A stretch of DNA of 64,000 nucleotides. It comes from Eleftheria terrae. GTDB lineage: Bacteria > Pseudomonadota > Gammaproteobacteria > Burkholderiales > Burkholderiaceae_C. The stretch's first letter is position 1. Every line of letters starts with the position of its first letter. This document shows, piece after piece, positions 25,354 to 33,599 of the stretch. The DNA is taken from assembly GCF_030419005.1 (NCBI RefSeq), contig NZ_CP106951.1:1550001-1614000 (forward strand), given 5' to 3'. The notes under the pieces are model-generated. The model saw nothing but the letters and a program-made list of their open reading frames with translations, did no database searches and had not been told where the DNA came from. A program made the translations under genes and the position numbers.

Positions 25354-26142
25354 ATGGAGCTGATGTTCGGCCAGCTGGTGGCGCTGCTGAGCGCCTTGTG
25401 GTGGCCCTTCTGCCGCACCATGGCCATGCTGTCGGCCGCGCCGGTGGTGGGCGAGGCGATGGTGCCGGTGGCGCCGCGCGTGCTGCTGTCGCTGGCGCTC
25501 GCGGTGGTGCTGCTGCCCGCTGCCCAGCCAGCCTCCGCCATCGACGCCTTCTCGCTGCACGGCGTGGTGGCCACCGTCGAGCAGGCGTTGATCGGCTTTG
25601 GCCTGGGGCTCGCCTTTCACCTCACCATGTCGGCGATCACGGTGCTGGGCTACATGGTGTCGTCGCAGATGGGCCTGTCGATGGCCTTGATGAACGACCC
25701 GATGAACGGCAGCTCCTCGGACGTAGTGTCCAGCCTGCTCTACATGCTGTGCATCCTGGTCTTCTTCTCGATCGACGGCCACCTGGTGCTCACCGGCGTG
25801 CTGGGCGCCAGCTTCAAGGCCTGGCCGGTGGGTGCCGCCGGCATTCCCCTGGCCACGCTGCAGGGCCTGGCGCTCAACGTGGCCTGGGTGTTCTCGGCCG
25901 CCATGCTGCTGGCGGTGCCGGTCATCTTCTCGAGCCTGGTGGTGCAGCTGGGCTTCGGCTTCCTGAACCGGGTGGCGCCCTCGCTCAACCTCTATTCGCT
26001 CGGCTTTTCGGTGGTGACGCTGTTCGGCCTGCTGGTGCTGTCGCAGATGGTCCGCTTCATTCCCGAGCACTACGTGCGCATGACGCAGCGGGTGCTGCAG
26101 ATGCTGCACCAGAGCCTGCAGGCAGGAGGCGTGCATGGCTGA
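25354..26142 (+). CDS. fliR: FliR, flagellar export gate protein
   Basis: A 262-residue multi-pass membrane protein. Visible family segments are FCRTMAMLSAAPVVGEAMVP, FGLGLAFHLTMSAITVLGYMVSSQMGLSMA, LNDPMNGSSSDVVSSLLYMLCILVFFSIDGHLVL and LGFGFLNRVAPSLNLYSLGF. It overlaps flhB by 8 bp, the usual fliR-flhB coupling. Confidence 0.96.
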   Translation: MELMFGQLVALLSALWWPFCRTMAMLSAAPVVGEAMVPVAPRVLLSLALAVVLLPAAQPASAIDAFSLHGVVATVEQALIGFGLGLAFHLTMSAITVLGYMVSSQMGLSMALMNDPMNGSSSDVVSSLLYMLCILVFFSIDGHLVLTGVLGASFKAWPVGAAGIPLATLQGLALNVAWVFSAAMLLAVPVIFSSLVVQLGFGFLNRVAPSLNLYSLGFSVVTLFGLLVLSQMVRFIPEHYVRMTQRVLQMLHQSLQAGGVHG

Positions 26143-27259
26143 CGCATCCACCGACGACAAGACCGAAAAGCCCTCGCCACAGAAGCTGCGCAAGTCGCGC
26201 GAGCAGGGCCAGGTGGCTCGCTCGCGCGATGTGCCCACGGTGGTCGGCATCCTCATCGCGCTCAAGCTGACGGTGCTGATGCTGCCCGGCTGGCTGGATG
26301 ACTTCCGCCTGCTCTTCACCCACGGTTTCGCGCAGCTCTCGGGCGACGGCACGCTGGACAACGCCTGGTCCACCGCCTTCACCACCACCCTGCTGCTGCT
26401 GGTGAAGATGGTGCTGCCGCTGCTCGCGGTGCCGGCCACGGTGCTCGCAGCCTCGCTGTTTCCGGGCGGCTGGGTGCTGAGCACCGCCAACATGGGTCCC
26501 AAGCTGGAGCGCCTGAGCCCGGCCAAGAACCTGGGCCGCCTCGTCAGCGGCAAGCACTGGAGCGACTTCGGCATCTCGCTGCTGAAGGCAGCGCTGATGA
26601 TCGCGGTGCTGTACCACGTCTCGACCTCCATGCTGGGCGAGCACCTGCGCGCCGCCGCCATGCCGCTGCCGCAGGCGCTACAGCATGCCATGGGCCTGGC
26701 ACTGGACGGCGTGATGGCGCTTTGCGTGGTGTATGCCGGCTTTGCGCTGCTGGACCTGCCGCTGCAGCGCTTCTTCTTCCTGCAGGGCCTGCGCATGAGC
26801 AAGCGCGAGCTGAAGGAAGAGCACAAGACCAGCGAAGGCCGGCCCGAGGTGCGCCAGCGGATCCGCCAGCTGCAGCAGCAGATCGCCCGACGCAGCGTGC
26901 GCAAGACCGTGCCCGGCGCCGACGTGGTGATCGTCAACCCCGAGCACTACGCGGTCGCCCTGAAGTACGACGAGGACCGCGCCCAGGCCCCCTTCGTGGT
27001 GGCCAAGGGGGTGGACGAGATGGCCCTCTACATCCGCGCGGTCGCCGCCGAGCATGGCGTGGAGGTGGTGAGCCTGCCGCCGCTGGCACGTGCCATCTAC
27101 AACACCAGCCAGGTGCACCAGCAGATCCCCGCCTCGCTCTACAAGGCCGTCGCCCATGTGCTGGGCTACGTGCTGCAGCTGCAGGCCTTCCGCGGCGGGC
27201 GGCGCAAGAGCGCGCCGCAGCTCAGCACCGACCTCGACGTTCCACCGCACCTGACCTGA
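26135..27259 (+). CDS. flhB: FlhB, substrate-specificity switch of the flagellar exporter (NPEH variant)
   Basis: A 374-residue inner-membrane protein. The N-terminus (DDKTEKPSPQKLRKSREQGQVARSRD) is a classic FlhB. Four membrane helices follow, then the cytoplasmic domain with RMSKRELKEEHKTSEGRPEVRQRIRQLQ. The autocleavage site, almost always Asn-Pro-Thr-His, reads Asn268-Pro269-Glu270-His271 in VVIVNPEHYAVALKY. Asn and Pro, between which cleavage happens, are kept. Autocleavage switches export from rod/hook to filament substrates, so the Thr to Glu change could alter the rate. Confidence 0.96.
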   Translation: MADASTDDKTEKPSPQKLRKSREQGQVARSRDVPTVVGILIALKLTVLMLPGWLDDFRLLFTHGFAQLSGDGTLDNAWSTAFTTTLLLLVKMVLPLLAVPATVLAASLFPGGWVLSTANMGPKLERLSPAKNLGRLVSGKHWSDFGISLLKAALMIAVLYHVSTSMLGEHLRAAAMPLPQALQHAMGLALDGVMALCVVYAGFALLDLPLQRFFFLQGLRMSKRELKEEHKTSEGRPEVRQRIRQLQQQIARRSVRKTVPGADVVIVNPEHYAVALKYDEDRAQAPFVVAKGVDEMALYIRAVAAEHGVEVVSLPPLARAIYNTSQVHQQIPASLYKAVAHVLGYVLQLQAFRGGRRKSAPQLSTDLDVPPHLT

Positions 27260-27272
27260 ACGCCAGAAGACC

Positions 27273-29360
27273 ATGAACTACCTGACCCAGGCCGTGGCCG
27301 AGTTGCGCCGCCACCGCTTCGCGATCCCGCTGTTCCTGTTCGCCCTGCTCGGCATGGTGATCCTGCCGCTGCCAGGCGTGGTGCTGGACGTGCTGTTCAC
27401 CTTCAACATCGTGCTGGCGCTGATCGTCATCCTGGTGGCGGTGAGCAGCAAGCGGCCGCTGGACTTCTCGATCTTCCCGACGGTGATCCTCACCACCACG
27501 CTGATGCGGCTGTTCCTGAACGTCGCCTCGACGCGGGTGGTGCTGCTCAAGGGGCACGAGGGCACCGACGTGGCCGGCCGCGTCATTGAAGCCTTCGGCC
27601 ATGTGGTGATCGGCGGCAATTTCGTCGTCGGCCTGGTGGTCTTCGTGATCCTGATGATCATCAACTTCGTCGTCGTGACGAAGGGCGCCGAGCGCATCTC
27701 GGAGGTGTCGGCCCGCTTCACGCTGGACGCGCTGCCCGGCAAGCAGATGGCCATCGATGCCGACCTGAACGCCGGCCTCATCAACCAGGAGAAGGCCCAG
27801 TCGCGGCGCCGCGAGGTGGCGGCCGAGGCCGACTTCTACGGCGCGATGGACGGCGCCTCCAAGTTCGTGCGGGGCGACGCGATCGCCGGCATCCTGATCC
27901 TGGTGATCAACATGGTCGGCGGTGTCGCCATCGGCGCGCTGATGCACGACCTGTCCTTCGCCGACGCCTTCCGGCAGTACGCGCTGCTGACCATCGGCGA
28001 CGGCCTGGTGGCCCAGATCCCCGCACTGCTGCTGTCGGCGGCGGCCGCGGTCATCGTCACCCGCGTCAGTGACTCGGGCAACTTCGAGCAGCAGGTGGCC
28101 ACCCAGCTGCTGGCCTCGCCCAGCGTGCTCTACAGCGCCGCCGGCCTGATGATGGCGCTGGCCGCCATCCCGGGCATGCCGTGGCTGACCTTCCTGTGCT
28201 TCGCGGTGGTGCTGGCCTTCGTCGGCTGGCGCATGTCGCAACGGCCGGTGCAGCCGGCCAGCGAGGAGCTGTCCGCGGTGCAGGCCGCCGTGCTTACCGA
28301 GTGGGTCCCCGAGCTGGACTGGAAGAGCCTGCCGGTGGTGGAGCCGCTGTCGCTGTCGGTCGGCTACAAGCTGGTGGGCTTGATCGATCCGGCCCAGGGC
28401 GCCCCGCTGAGCAAGCGGGTGCAGGGCCTGCGCCAGACCATGAGCGAATCCCTCGGCCTGGTGCTGCCGGTCATCGGCCTGCGTGACGACCTGACCCTCA
28501 AGCCGTCGCAATACGCCGTGCTGATGGGCGGCAGCATCATCGCCGAGGCCGAGGTGCATGCCGACCGCCTGATGGCCCTGCCCTCGCCCCAGGTGTGGGG
28601 TCAGCTCGACGGCATCCCCGGCATCGAGCCGGCCTACGGCCTGCCGGTGACCTGGATCGCGCCGCAGGACAAGGCGCACGCCCTGGGCCTGGGCTACCAA
28701 GTGGTGGAACCGCAGAGCGTCATCGCCACCCACCTGTCCAAGGTCATCCGCGAGCACCTGCCCGAGCTGCTGCGCCACGAGGACGTGCCGGCGCTGCTGG
28801 AGCGGCTGACCGCCCTGGCCCCCAAGCTGGCGGCGGCGCTGGAGAAGGTGCTCACCCACAGCCAGCTGCTGAAGGTGTTCCGCGCGCTGCTGGCCGAGAA
28901 CGTGCCGCTGAAGGACATCGTGCCGATTGCCACCACGCTGCTGGACAGCGCGGAAACCACCAAGGACCCGATCCTGCTGGCCGCGGAAGTACGCTGCACC
29001 CTGCGCCGCGAGATCGTCTCGCAGCTGTGCGGCCGCGCGCCGGAGATGAAGGTCTTCAGCCTGAGCGCCGAGCTGGAGAACATGCTGCTGGGCTCCCTGA
29101 ACCAGGCCCGCCAGGCCGGCAAGGTGGCACTCGACAACTACCCGGTGGACCCGCAGCTGCTGTCGCAACTGCAGCTCAACCTGCCGGCGGCCTGCGAACA
29201 GATGAAGCAGCAGTCGCTGCCGCCCCTGTTGCTGGTGATGCCGCAGATCCGCCCGCTGCTGGCCCGCTATGCCCGCCTGTTCGCGCCGGGCATGAGCGTG
29301 CTCTCGTACAACGAGATCCCCGAGCGCCGCGAGATCAGCATCGTCGGCACGCTGGGCTGA
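27273..29360 (+). CDS. flhA: FlhA, flagellar export gate protein
   Basis: A 695-residue export-gate protein. Eight membrane helices lie in the first half. The FHIPEP-type signature region is RFTLDALPGKQMAIDADLNAGLI followed by RRREVAAEADFYGAMDGASKFVRGDAIAGIL. The cytoplasmic C-terminal domain that docks chaperone-substrate complexes follows (YAVLMGGSIIAEAEVHADRLMALPS, THLSKVIREHLPELLRHEDVPALLERL, LSYNEIP). It is the last gene of the plus-strand flagellar transcript and ends 25 bp from the convergent acdS gene. Confidence 0.97.
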   Translation: MNYLTQAVAELRRHRFAIPLFLFALLGMVILPLPGVVLDVLFTFNIVLALIVILVAVSSKRPLDFSIFPTVILTTTLMRLFLNVASTRVVLLKGHEGTDVAGRVIEAFGHVVIGGNFVVGLVVFVILMIINFVVVTKGAERISEVSARFTLDALPGKQMAIDADLNAGLINQEKAQSRRREVAAEADFYGAMDGASKFVRGDAIAGILILVINMVGGVAIGALMHDLSFADAFRQYALLTIGDGLVAQIPALLLSAAAAVIVTRVSDSGNFEQQVATQLLASPSVLYSAAGLMMALAAIPGMPWLTFLCFAVVLAFVGWRMSQRPVQPASEELSAVQAAVLTEWVPELDWKSLPVVEPLSLSVGYKLVGLIDPAQGAPLSKRVQGLRQTMSESLGLVLPVIGLRDDLTLKPSQYAVLMGGSIIAEAEVHADRLMALPSPQVWGQLDGIPGIEPAYGLPVTWIAPQDKAHALGLGYQVVEPQSVIATHLSKVIREHLPELLRHEDVPALLERLTALAPKLAAALEKVLTHSQLLKVFRALLAENVPLKDIVPIATTLLDSAETTKDPILLAAEVRCTLRREIVSQLCGRAPEMKVFSLSAELENMLLGSLNQARQAGKVALDNYPVDPQLLSQLQLNLPAACEQMKQQSLPPLLLVMPQIRPLLARYARLFAPGMSVLSYNEIPERREISIVGTLG

Positions 29361-29385
29361 GGCCGGGGCCGATGCCGGGCCCGGC

Positions 29386-30402
29386 TCACCCGTTGCGGAA
29401 CAGGAAGCTGTAGGCATTCAGCGCCGGCACCCCGCCGAGGTGGACGTACAGCACCCGTGAGCCGGCCGGGAACTCGCCGCGACGCACCTTGTCGATGAGC
29501 CCCTGCATCGACTTGCCCTCGTAGACGGGGTCGGTCAGCATGCCCTCCTGCCGCGCACACAGGCGGATCGCCTCCAGCGTCCCTTCGCTCGGCAGGCCGT
29601 AGGCCGGGCCGCCGTAGCGGGTGTCGAGCACCACGTCCGCGGCCTCGATCTCGCGGCCCAGCTCCACCAGCGCCGCCGTGTGCCGCGCGATGCGCACGAT
29701 CTGGGCGTGGGTGGCCTCGGGCTTGGCCGAGGCATCGATGCCGATGACGCGCTGCGCGCGGCCGTCGGCCGCGAAGCCCACCACCATGCCCGCCTGCGTG
29801 CTGCCCGTCACCGAGCAGACCACGATGTAGTCGAAGCGCCAGCCCTGCGCGGCTTCCTGTTGCCGCAGCTCCTCCGCAAAGCCCACGTAGCCGAGCCCGC
29901 CCAGAGGATGCTCCGAGCAGCCGGCCGGAATGGCAAACGGCCGGCCGCCCGCCTGCCGCACCTCCTGGAGCGCCTGCTGCCAGCTGGGCCGGATACCGAT
30001 GTCGAAGCCGGCGCTGTCCAGCCGCACGTCGGCGCCAAGGATGCGCGACATCTCGATGTTGCCGACCCGGTCGTAGACCGCATCGACATGGTCCACCCAG
30101 TGCTCCTGCACCAGCACGCATTTCATGCCCAGGTGGGCGGCCACCGCCGCCACCTGCCGCGTCTGGTTGGACTGGATGCCGCCGATCGAGACCAGCGTGT
30201 CGCAGCCCTGCGCCACTGCCTCGGGGACCAGGTATTCGAGCTTGCGCGTCTTGTTGCCGCCGAAGGCCAGCCCGCTGTTGCAGTCGTCGCGCTTGGCGAA
30301 CAGCTCCACCTGGCCGCCCAGGTGGGCGCTCAGGCGTTTCAGCGGGTGGATGGGCGTGGGTCCGAAGGTCAGCGGATGACGGGGGAATCGGGTCAGCTTC
30401 AT
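29386..30402 (-). CDS. acdS: 1-aminocyclopropane-1-carboxylate (ACC) deaminase
   Basis: A 338-residue PLP enzyme that splits ACC, the ethylene precursor of plants, into 2-oxobutyrate and ammonia. Its length equals that of the Pseudomonas enzyme. The PLP lysine is Lys51 in [12 protein letters not shown]. The residues that separate true ACC deaminases from D-cysteine desulfhydrases are present: Tyr294 and Glu295 (DPVYEGKSM) and Leu322 (VHLGG). [21 protein letters not shown] and [20 protein letters not shown] are further signatures. The ATG at 30402 has GGAG 5 nt upstream; the open frame to 30714 has no family match. The Lrp-type regulator acdR that often lies divergent is not seen. Confidence 0.95.
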   Translation of the reverse strand: MKLTRFPRHPLTFGPTPIHPLKRLSAHLGGQVELFAKRDDCNSGLAFGGNKTRKLEYLVPEAVAQGCDTLVSIGGIQSNQTRQVAAVAAHLGMKCVLVQEHWVDHVDAVYDRVGNIEMSRILGADVRLDSAGFDIGIRPSWQQALQEVRQAGGRPFAIPAGCSEHPLGGLGYVGFAEELRQQEAAQGWRFDYIVVCSVTGSTQAGMVVGFAADGRAQRVIGIDASAKPEATHAQIVRIARHTAALVELGREIEAADVVLDTRYGGPAYGLPSEGTLEAIRLCARQEGMLTDPVYEGKSMQGLIDKVRRGEFPAGSRVLYVHLGGVPALNAYSFLFRNG

Positions 30403-31269
30403 GCGCACTCCAGCAGTCGTGGCCAGGCAGCCGCAAGCGGGGCCGCAGCCGGCCGGGGGACTTCGCCGCACCTCACAGCGCGCGGCGGCTTGCCTGGCCA
30501 TCGTAGGCAGAGGCGCACGGCCCGGGGTCGCGATACCGGAGGTCGCGCGGACCTGGGCAAAGGCCACCTGCACCACCGCTGCATGGTTGTTTCCCGCCAC
30601 GGGCGCCCGTGCAGGAGACGTTTCTCTGCCTTCCTCGCTAGGGCCACCACACGGCCAGCGTCCCTCGAACGCACCGGCAATGCCTTCCGCACGTCTCGCA
30701 GCGAATGGCGCCATCGCCAGCGCAGGGAGGCGCCACCATGGCGCGTTTCGTCACGGGGGCGGGTTTCGGGGTCGCGCTTCCGGCCAGGCTGCACTGCAGC
30801 GCGGCAGCCTGCCGGCGGGCCTGTGGCCGGGGAGAGTGACTGAAGCGGCCGGAAATCAGCTTCGGCATTGCCACAGCCCAATCCGCGCCCGATGGCGTCA
30901 TGCGGTCGATGCCCGGCTTGGTGCTGACCTTGGGACCCGGCGTGCTTCGCCGCCCACGATCAAGCGGCGGTCAAGCTCTCTGGCTACATGAAGCGCCACG
31001 TCGGCACCGGCCAGTTCGACGACTTGCCGCTGCGGCCCCTGCAACAGCGACAGCTTGAACCGGCGCAGGCCGAGCAAGCGCGCGGCCTGCCTGGCCCGCG
31101 CGACACCCTCACCTTCAGTGTCCCAGGCCGTGCTGGCGACCGCCCGGCTGTCACTGTGAACAGCAGGCGGCCGGAAATGAACCGCCAATGAGGCGTTAAT
31201 GGCCTGTCAATGACTACAGGTTGCCATTTCCGAGGGTGCGGAAGCATACCGCCGCAATTCGATGCACCT

Positions 31270-31301
31270 TGTATCGACCGATGACATCCGGGGGCGATAC
31301 A
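31270..31301. promoter_or_regulatory. Inverted repeat TGTATCG-N18-CGATACA
   Basis: Two 7-bp complementary arms (31270-31276 and 31295-31301) lie with centres 25 bp apart, about 123-154 bp before the carboxypeptidase start. The spacing is compatible with a dimeric regulator or with the two half-sites of an extended operator. There is no evidence for the binding protein. Confidence 0.3.
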
Positions 31302-31345
31302 TCGTCTTGTCCTTGAGACTTTCAGAATGCGCCCTGCCTGGTCCG

Positions 31346-31368
31346 GGCCCCGGGCACAAGCCGGGGCC
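31346..31368 (+). promoter_or_regulatory. GC hairpin in the carboxypeptidase leader
   Basis: GGCCCCGG and CCGGGGCC form a perfect 8-bp stem with a 7-nt loop, 56 bp before the start codon of the M14 carboxypeptidase. It is not followed by a T tract, so it is not a normal terminator; it could stabilise the leader or be incidental in GC-rich DNA. Confidence 0.35.
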
Positions 31369-31423
31369 TGCCGCCTTCCTCTCCACTCCACTCGGGCGGA
31401 CGGGCACCAACCTAAGGGGACAC

Positions 31424-33460
31424 ATGAAAAAGCTCATTCACACCTCACTCGGTGCCGCGCTGGCGGCCATCGGCCTGGCGGTCGCTTCCGCTGGCGCCGT
31501 GGCAGGCGCCGACCATGGCCATGACCTGAACCAGCTGCGGGCGCAGGAGAAGCAGCGGGTGCAGATCTACAAGGCCTGGTTCCCGGACGCGAAGACCGGC
31601 CGCAAGGCGGCCATCAGCTTCCACGCCAACCTGCTGGAATCGAACTACGAGCAGGGCTTCCTGGTGCTGGAACTCAACGGCGCGGAAATCGCCAAGCTGC
31701 AGCGCTTCGGCTTCCGCATCGAGGCCGCACCCGAGTTCGTGGCCAAGCGCGATGAGTTCGTCAACGCCATCCAGGCCGCGGCCGCCGCACGGCTGAAGAG
31801 CGGCATGTCGGCCATGGCTGCCGATGCCGGCATCCAGGCCATCCCCGGCTTCGCCTGCTACCCCACCGTCGAGGAAACCTTCAGCATCGGCGACGGCCTG
31901 ATCAAGCTGCGGCCCAAGCTGGCCAGCTGGGTCGACATCGGCGACTCCTGGGAGAAGACCAAGGGCCTTGGCGGCTTCGACATGCGGGTGCTCAAGCTCA
32001 CCAACAGCGCGGTCGGCGGCAGCAAGCCCAAGCTCTTCATCAACGCCGCGATCCACGCCCGCGAGTACGCCACCTCGCCGCTGGTGCTGCACTTCGCACG
32101 CTGGCTGGTGGAGTACTACGGCCGCAATGCCGACGCCACCTGGATCATGGACAACACCGAGGTGCACCTGCTGCTGCACACCAACCCCGACGGCCGCAAG
32201 AAGGCCGAAGGCGGCGTGCTGTGGCGCAAGAACACCAACACCGCCTACTGCGGCGCCACCAGCGTCGACCGCGGTGCCGACCTGAACCGCAACTTCAGCT
32301 TCAGCTGGAACTCCACCGGCGGCGAAGGCTCCAGCGGCGACCAGTGCGACCAGACCTACCGCGGCACCGGCCCGGCCTCGGAGCCCGAGATCAAGGCGGT
32401 CGAGAAGTACATCCGCTCGCTGTGGCCCGACCGTCGCGGTCCCGGCCTGGACGATGCCGCCCCGCGCGATACCAGCGGCATCCACCTCGACATCCACAGC
32501 TACAGCCAGCTGGTGCTCTGGCCCTGGGGCAACACGCCCGCGCCCTCGGGCAATGCGTCCGACCTGCAGACGCTGGGCCGGCGCTTTGCCTGGTTCAACG
32601 GCTACACCCCCACGCAGTCCATCGGCCTGTACCCGACCGACGGCACCAGCGACGGCCCGAGCTACGGTGAGCTCGGCGTGGCGGCCTTCACCTTCGAGCT
32701 GGGCACCAGCTTCTTCCAGAGCTGCGCCGACTTCAACAACACCATCAAGCCGGACAACATGAAGGCCCTGGTGTATGCCGCCAAGGTGGTGCGCGCGCCC
32801 TACATGCTGCCCTCCGGGCCGGATGTGACCGAGCTGCTGCTGGGTGGCGAGCCGCATGCCAAGCGCATTGCGCGTGGCGAGACGGTGGAGGTGACCGCCA
32901 CCATCACCGACGTGCGCTTCAACAACACCAACGGCGAGGAACCGACGCAGAACATCACCGGCGCCGATGCCTACATCGGTACCCCGCCGTGGGCGCCCGG
33001 CGCGGTGGCGGTGCCGCTGCAGGCGGTGGACGGCCGCTTCAACGACGAGCGGACCGAAGCCGTGCGCGGCGTGCTGCCCACCGGTGACCTGAGCGCCGGC
33101 CGGCACATCGTCTACCTGCAGGGCCGCGACGCCTCGGGCCACCGTGGGCCGGTCTCGGCGGTGTTTGTTGACGTGGAAGGCGGCACGCCGCAGGTCATCA
33201 ACCTGTCGGTGGGGGCCGTGCCGAACGTCGGCACCAGCCATCGCGTGACGCTCAGCTTCAGCGGCGCGGTGGGCAGCAACGTGTCGGTCTACCGCAACGG
33301 CACGCTGGTGGGCCAGACCGGCAACGACGGCAGCTATTCCGAGCTGCGCCTGCCGGGCACCTGGACCTACAAGGTGTGCCAGCAGGGTGGTTCCAGCCTC
33401 TGCTCTGCCGAGCAGAGCATCACGCTGACGGCACCGGTTCCTGCCATCGCAGCGAAGTGA
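31424..33460 (+). CDS. Secreted M14-family zinc carboxypeptidase
   Basis: A 678-residue exported metallopeptidase. The signal peptide is MKKLIHTSLGAALAAIGLAVASAGAVAGA. The M14 (carboxypeptidase A/T-like) catalytic domain (about residues 160-460) has zinc ligands His211 and Glu214 in AAIHAREYA, a third His358 in LDIHSYSQLV and catalytic Glu425 in FTFELGTSF. HTNPDGRKKAE and RGADLNRNFSF match the substrate-carboxylate region. A C-terminal beta-rich module (about 480-670) ends with an Ig/Fn3-like repeat (VTLSFSGAVGSNVSVYRNGTLVGQTGNDGSY). A good AAGGGG site precedes the ATG. It probably trims C-terminal residues from extracellular peptides. It is convergent with the flagellin gene. Confidence 0.93.
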   Translation: MKKLIHTSLGAALAAIGLAVASAGAVAGADHGHDLNQLRAQEKQRVQIYKAWFPDAKTGRKAAISFHANLLESNYEQGFLVLELNGAEIAKLQRFGFRIEAAPEFVAKRDEFVNAIQAAAAARLKSGMSAMAADAGIQAIPGFACYPTVEETFSIGDGLIKLRPKLASWVDIGDSWEKTKGLGGFDMRVLKLTNSAVGGSKPKLFINAAIHAREYATSPLVLHFARWLVEYYGRNADATWIMDNTEVHLLLHTNPDGRKKAEGGVLWRKNTNTAYCGATSVDRGADLNRNFSFSWNSTGGEGSSGDQCDQTYRGTGPASEPEIKAVEKYIRSLWPDRRGPGLDDAAPRDTSGIHLDIHSYSQLVLWPWGNTPAPSGNASDLQTLGRRFAWFNGYTPTQSIGLYPTDGTSDGPSYGELGVAAFTFELGTSFFQSCADFNNTIKPDNMKALVYAAKVVRAPYMLPSGPDVTELLLGGEPHAKRIARGETVEVTATITDVRFNNTNGEEPTQNITGADAYIGTPPWAPGAVAVPLQAVDGRFNDERTEAVRGVLPTGDLSAGRHIVYLQGRDASGHRGPVSAVFVDVEGGTPQVINLSVGAVPNVGTSHRVTLSFSGAVGSNVSVYRNGTLVGQTGNDGSYSELRLPGTWTYKVCQQGGSSLCSAEQSITLTAPVPAIAAK

Positions 33461-33506
33461 TGCTTGGCGGACGCCCGGTGACGGGCGTTGCCGCAGCACC
33501 CATGCA

Positions 33507-33538
33507 AAAGGCCGGACGCTCACGCGTCCGGCCTTTTT
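33507..33538. terminator. Bidirectional terminator between carboxypeptidase and flagellin genes
   Basis: A perfect 13-bp stem (AAAGGCCGGACGC / GCGTCCGGCCTTT) with a 4-nt loop is flanked by T runs on both strands. It lies 46 bp after the carboxypeptidase stop and about 60 bp after the flagellin stop, and so can end both convergent transcripts. Confidence 0.92.
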
Positions 33539-33599
33539 CCTTGGCGTGGCGGCCGTGCCATCAGGCACTGCCGCCGGCCGCAGGCTGGGTGCCCGACGC

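Larger units (their letters stand above)
30403..31423. other. 1-kb intergenic region between acdS and the carboxypeptidase
   Basis: Several overlapping frames are open on both strands because of high GC, but none shows recognisable domains or a plausible ribosome-binding site. An acdR-like regulator was specifically looked for and not found. The right 230 bp are less GC-rich and contain the putative control elements of the carboxypeptidase gene: an inverted repeat TGTATCG / CGATACA (31270-31301) and a GC hairpin (31346-31368). A 96-codon minus-strand frame at 30898-31188 cannot be excluded as a small gene but I have no support for it. Confidence 0.5.

Noticed and set aside
24259..26937. 892-codon minus-strand frame across fliP-fliQ-fliR-flhB
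   Set aside because: A shadow frame: no recognisable domain, His/Gln/Arg-rich second half, and it covers four certain genes of the other strand.
29361..29385. Terminator between flhA and acdS
   Set aside because: The GC-rich 25 bp can form only an imperfect stem and lack a T run on either strand.
30403..30714. N-terminal extension of acdS to a start at 30714
   Set aside because: The extra 104 residues have no match to the family; the ATG at 30402 gives exactly the 338-residue enzyme and has a ribosome-binding site.
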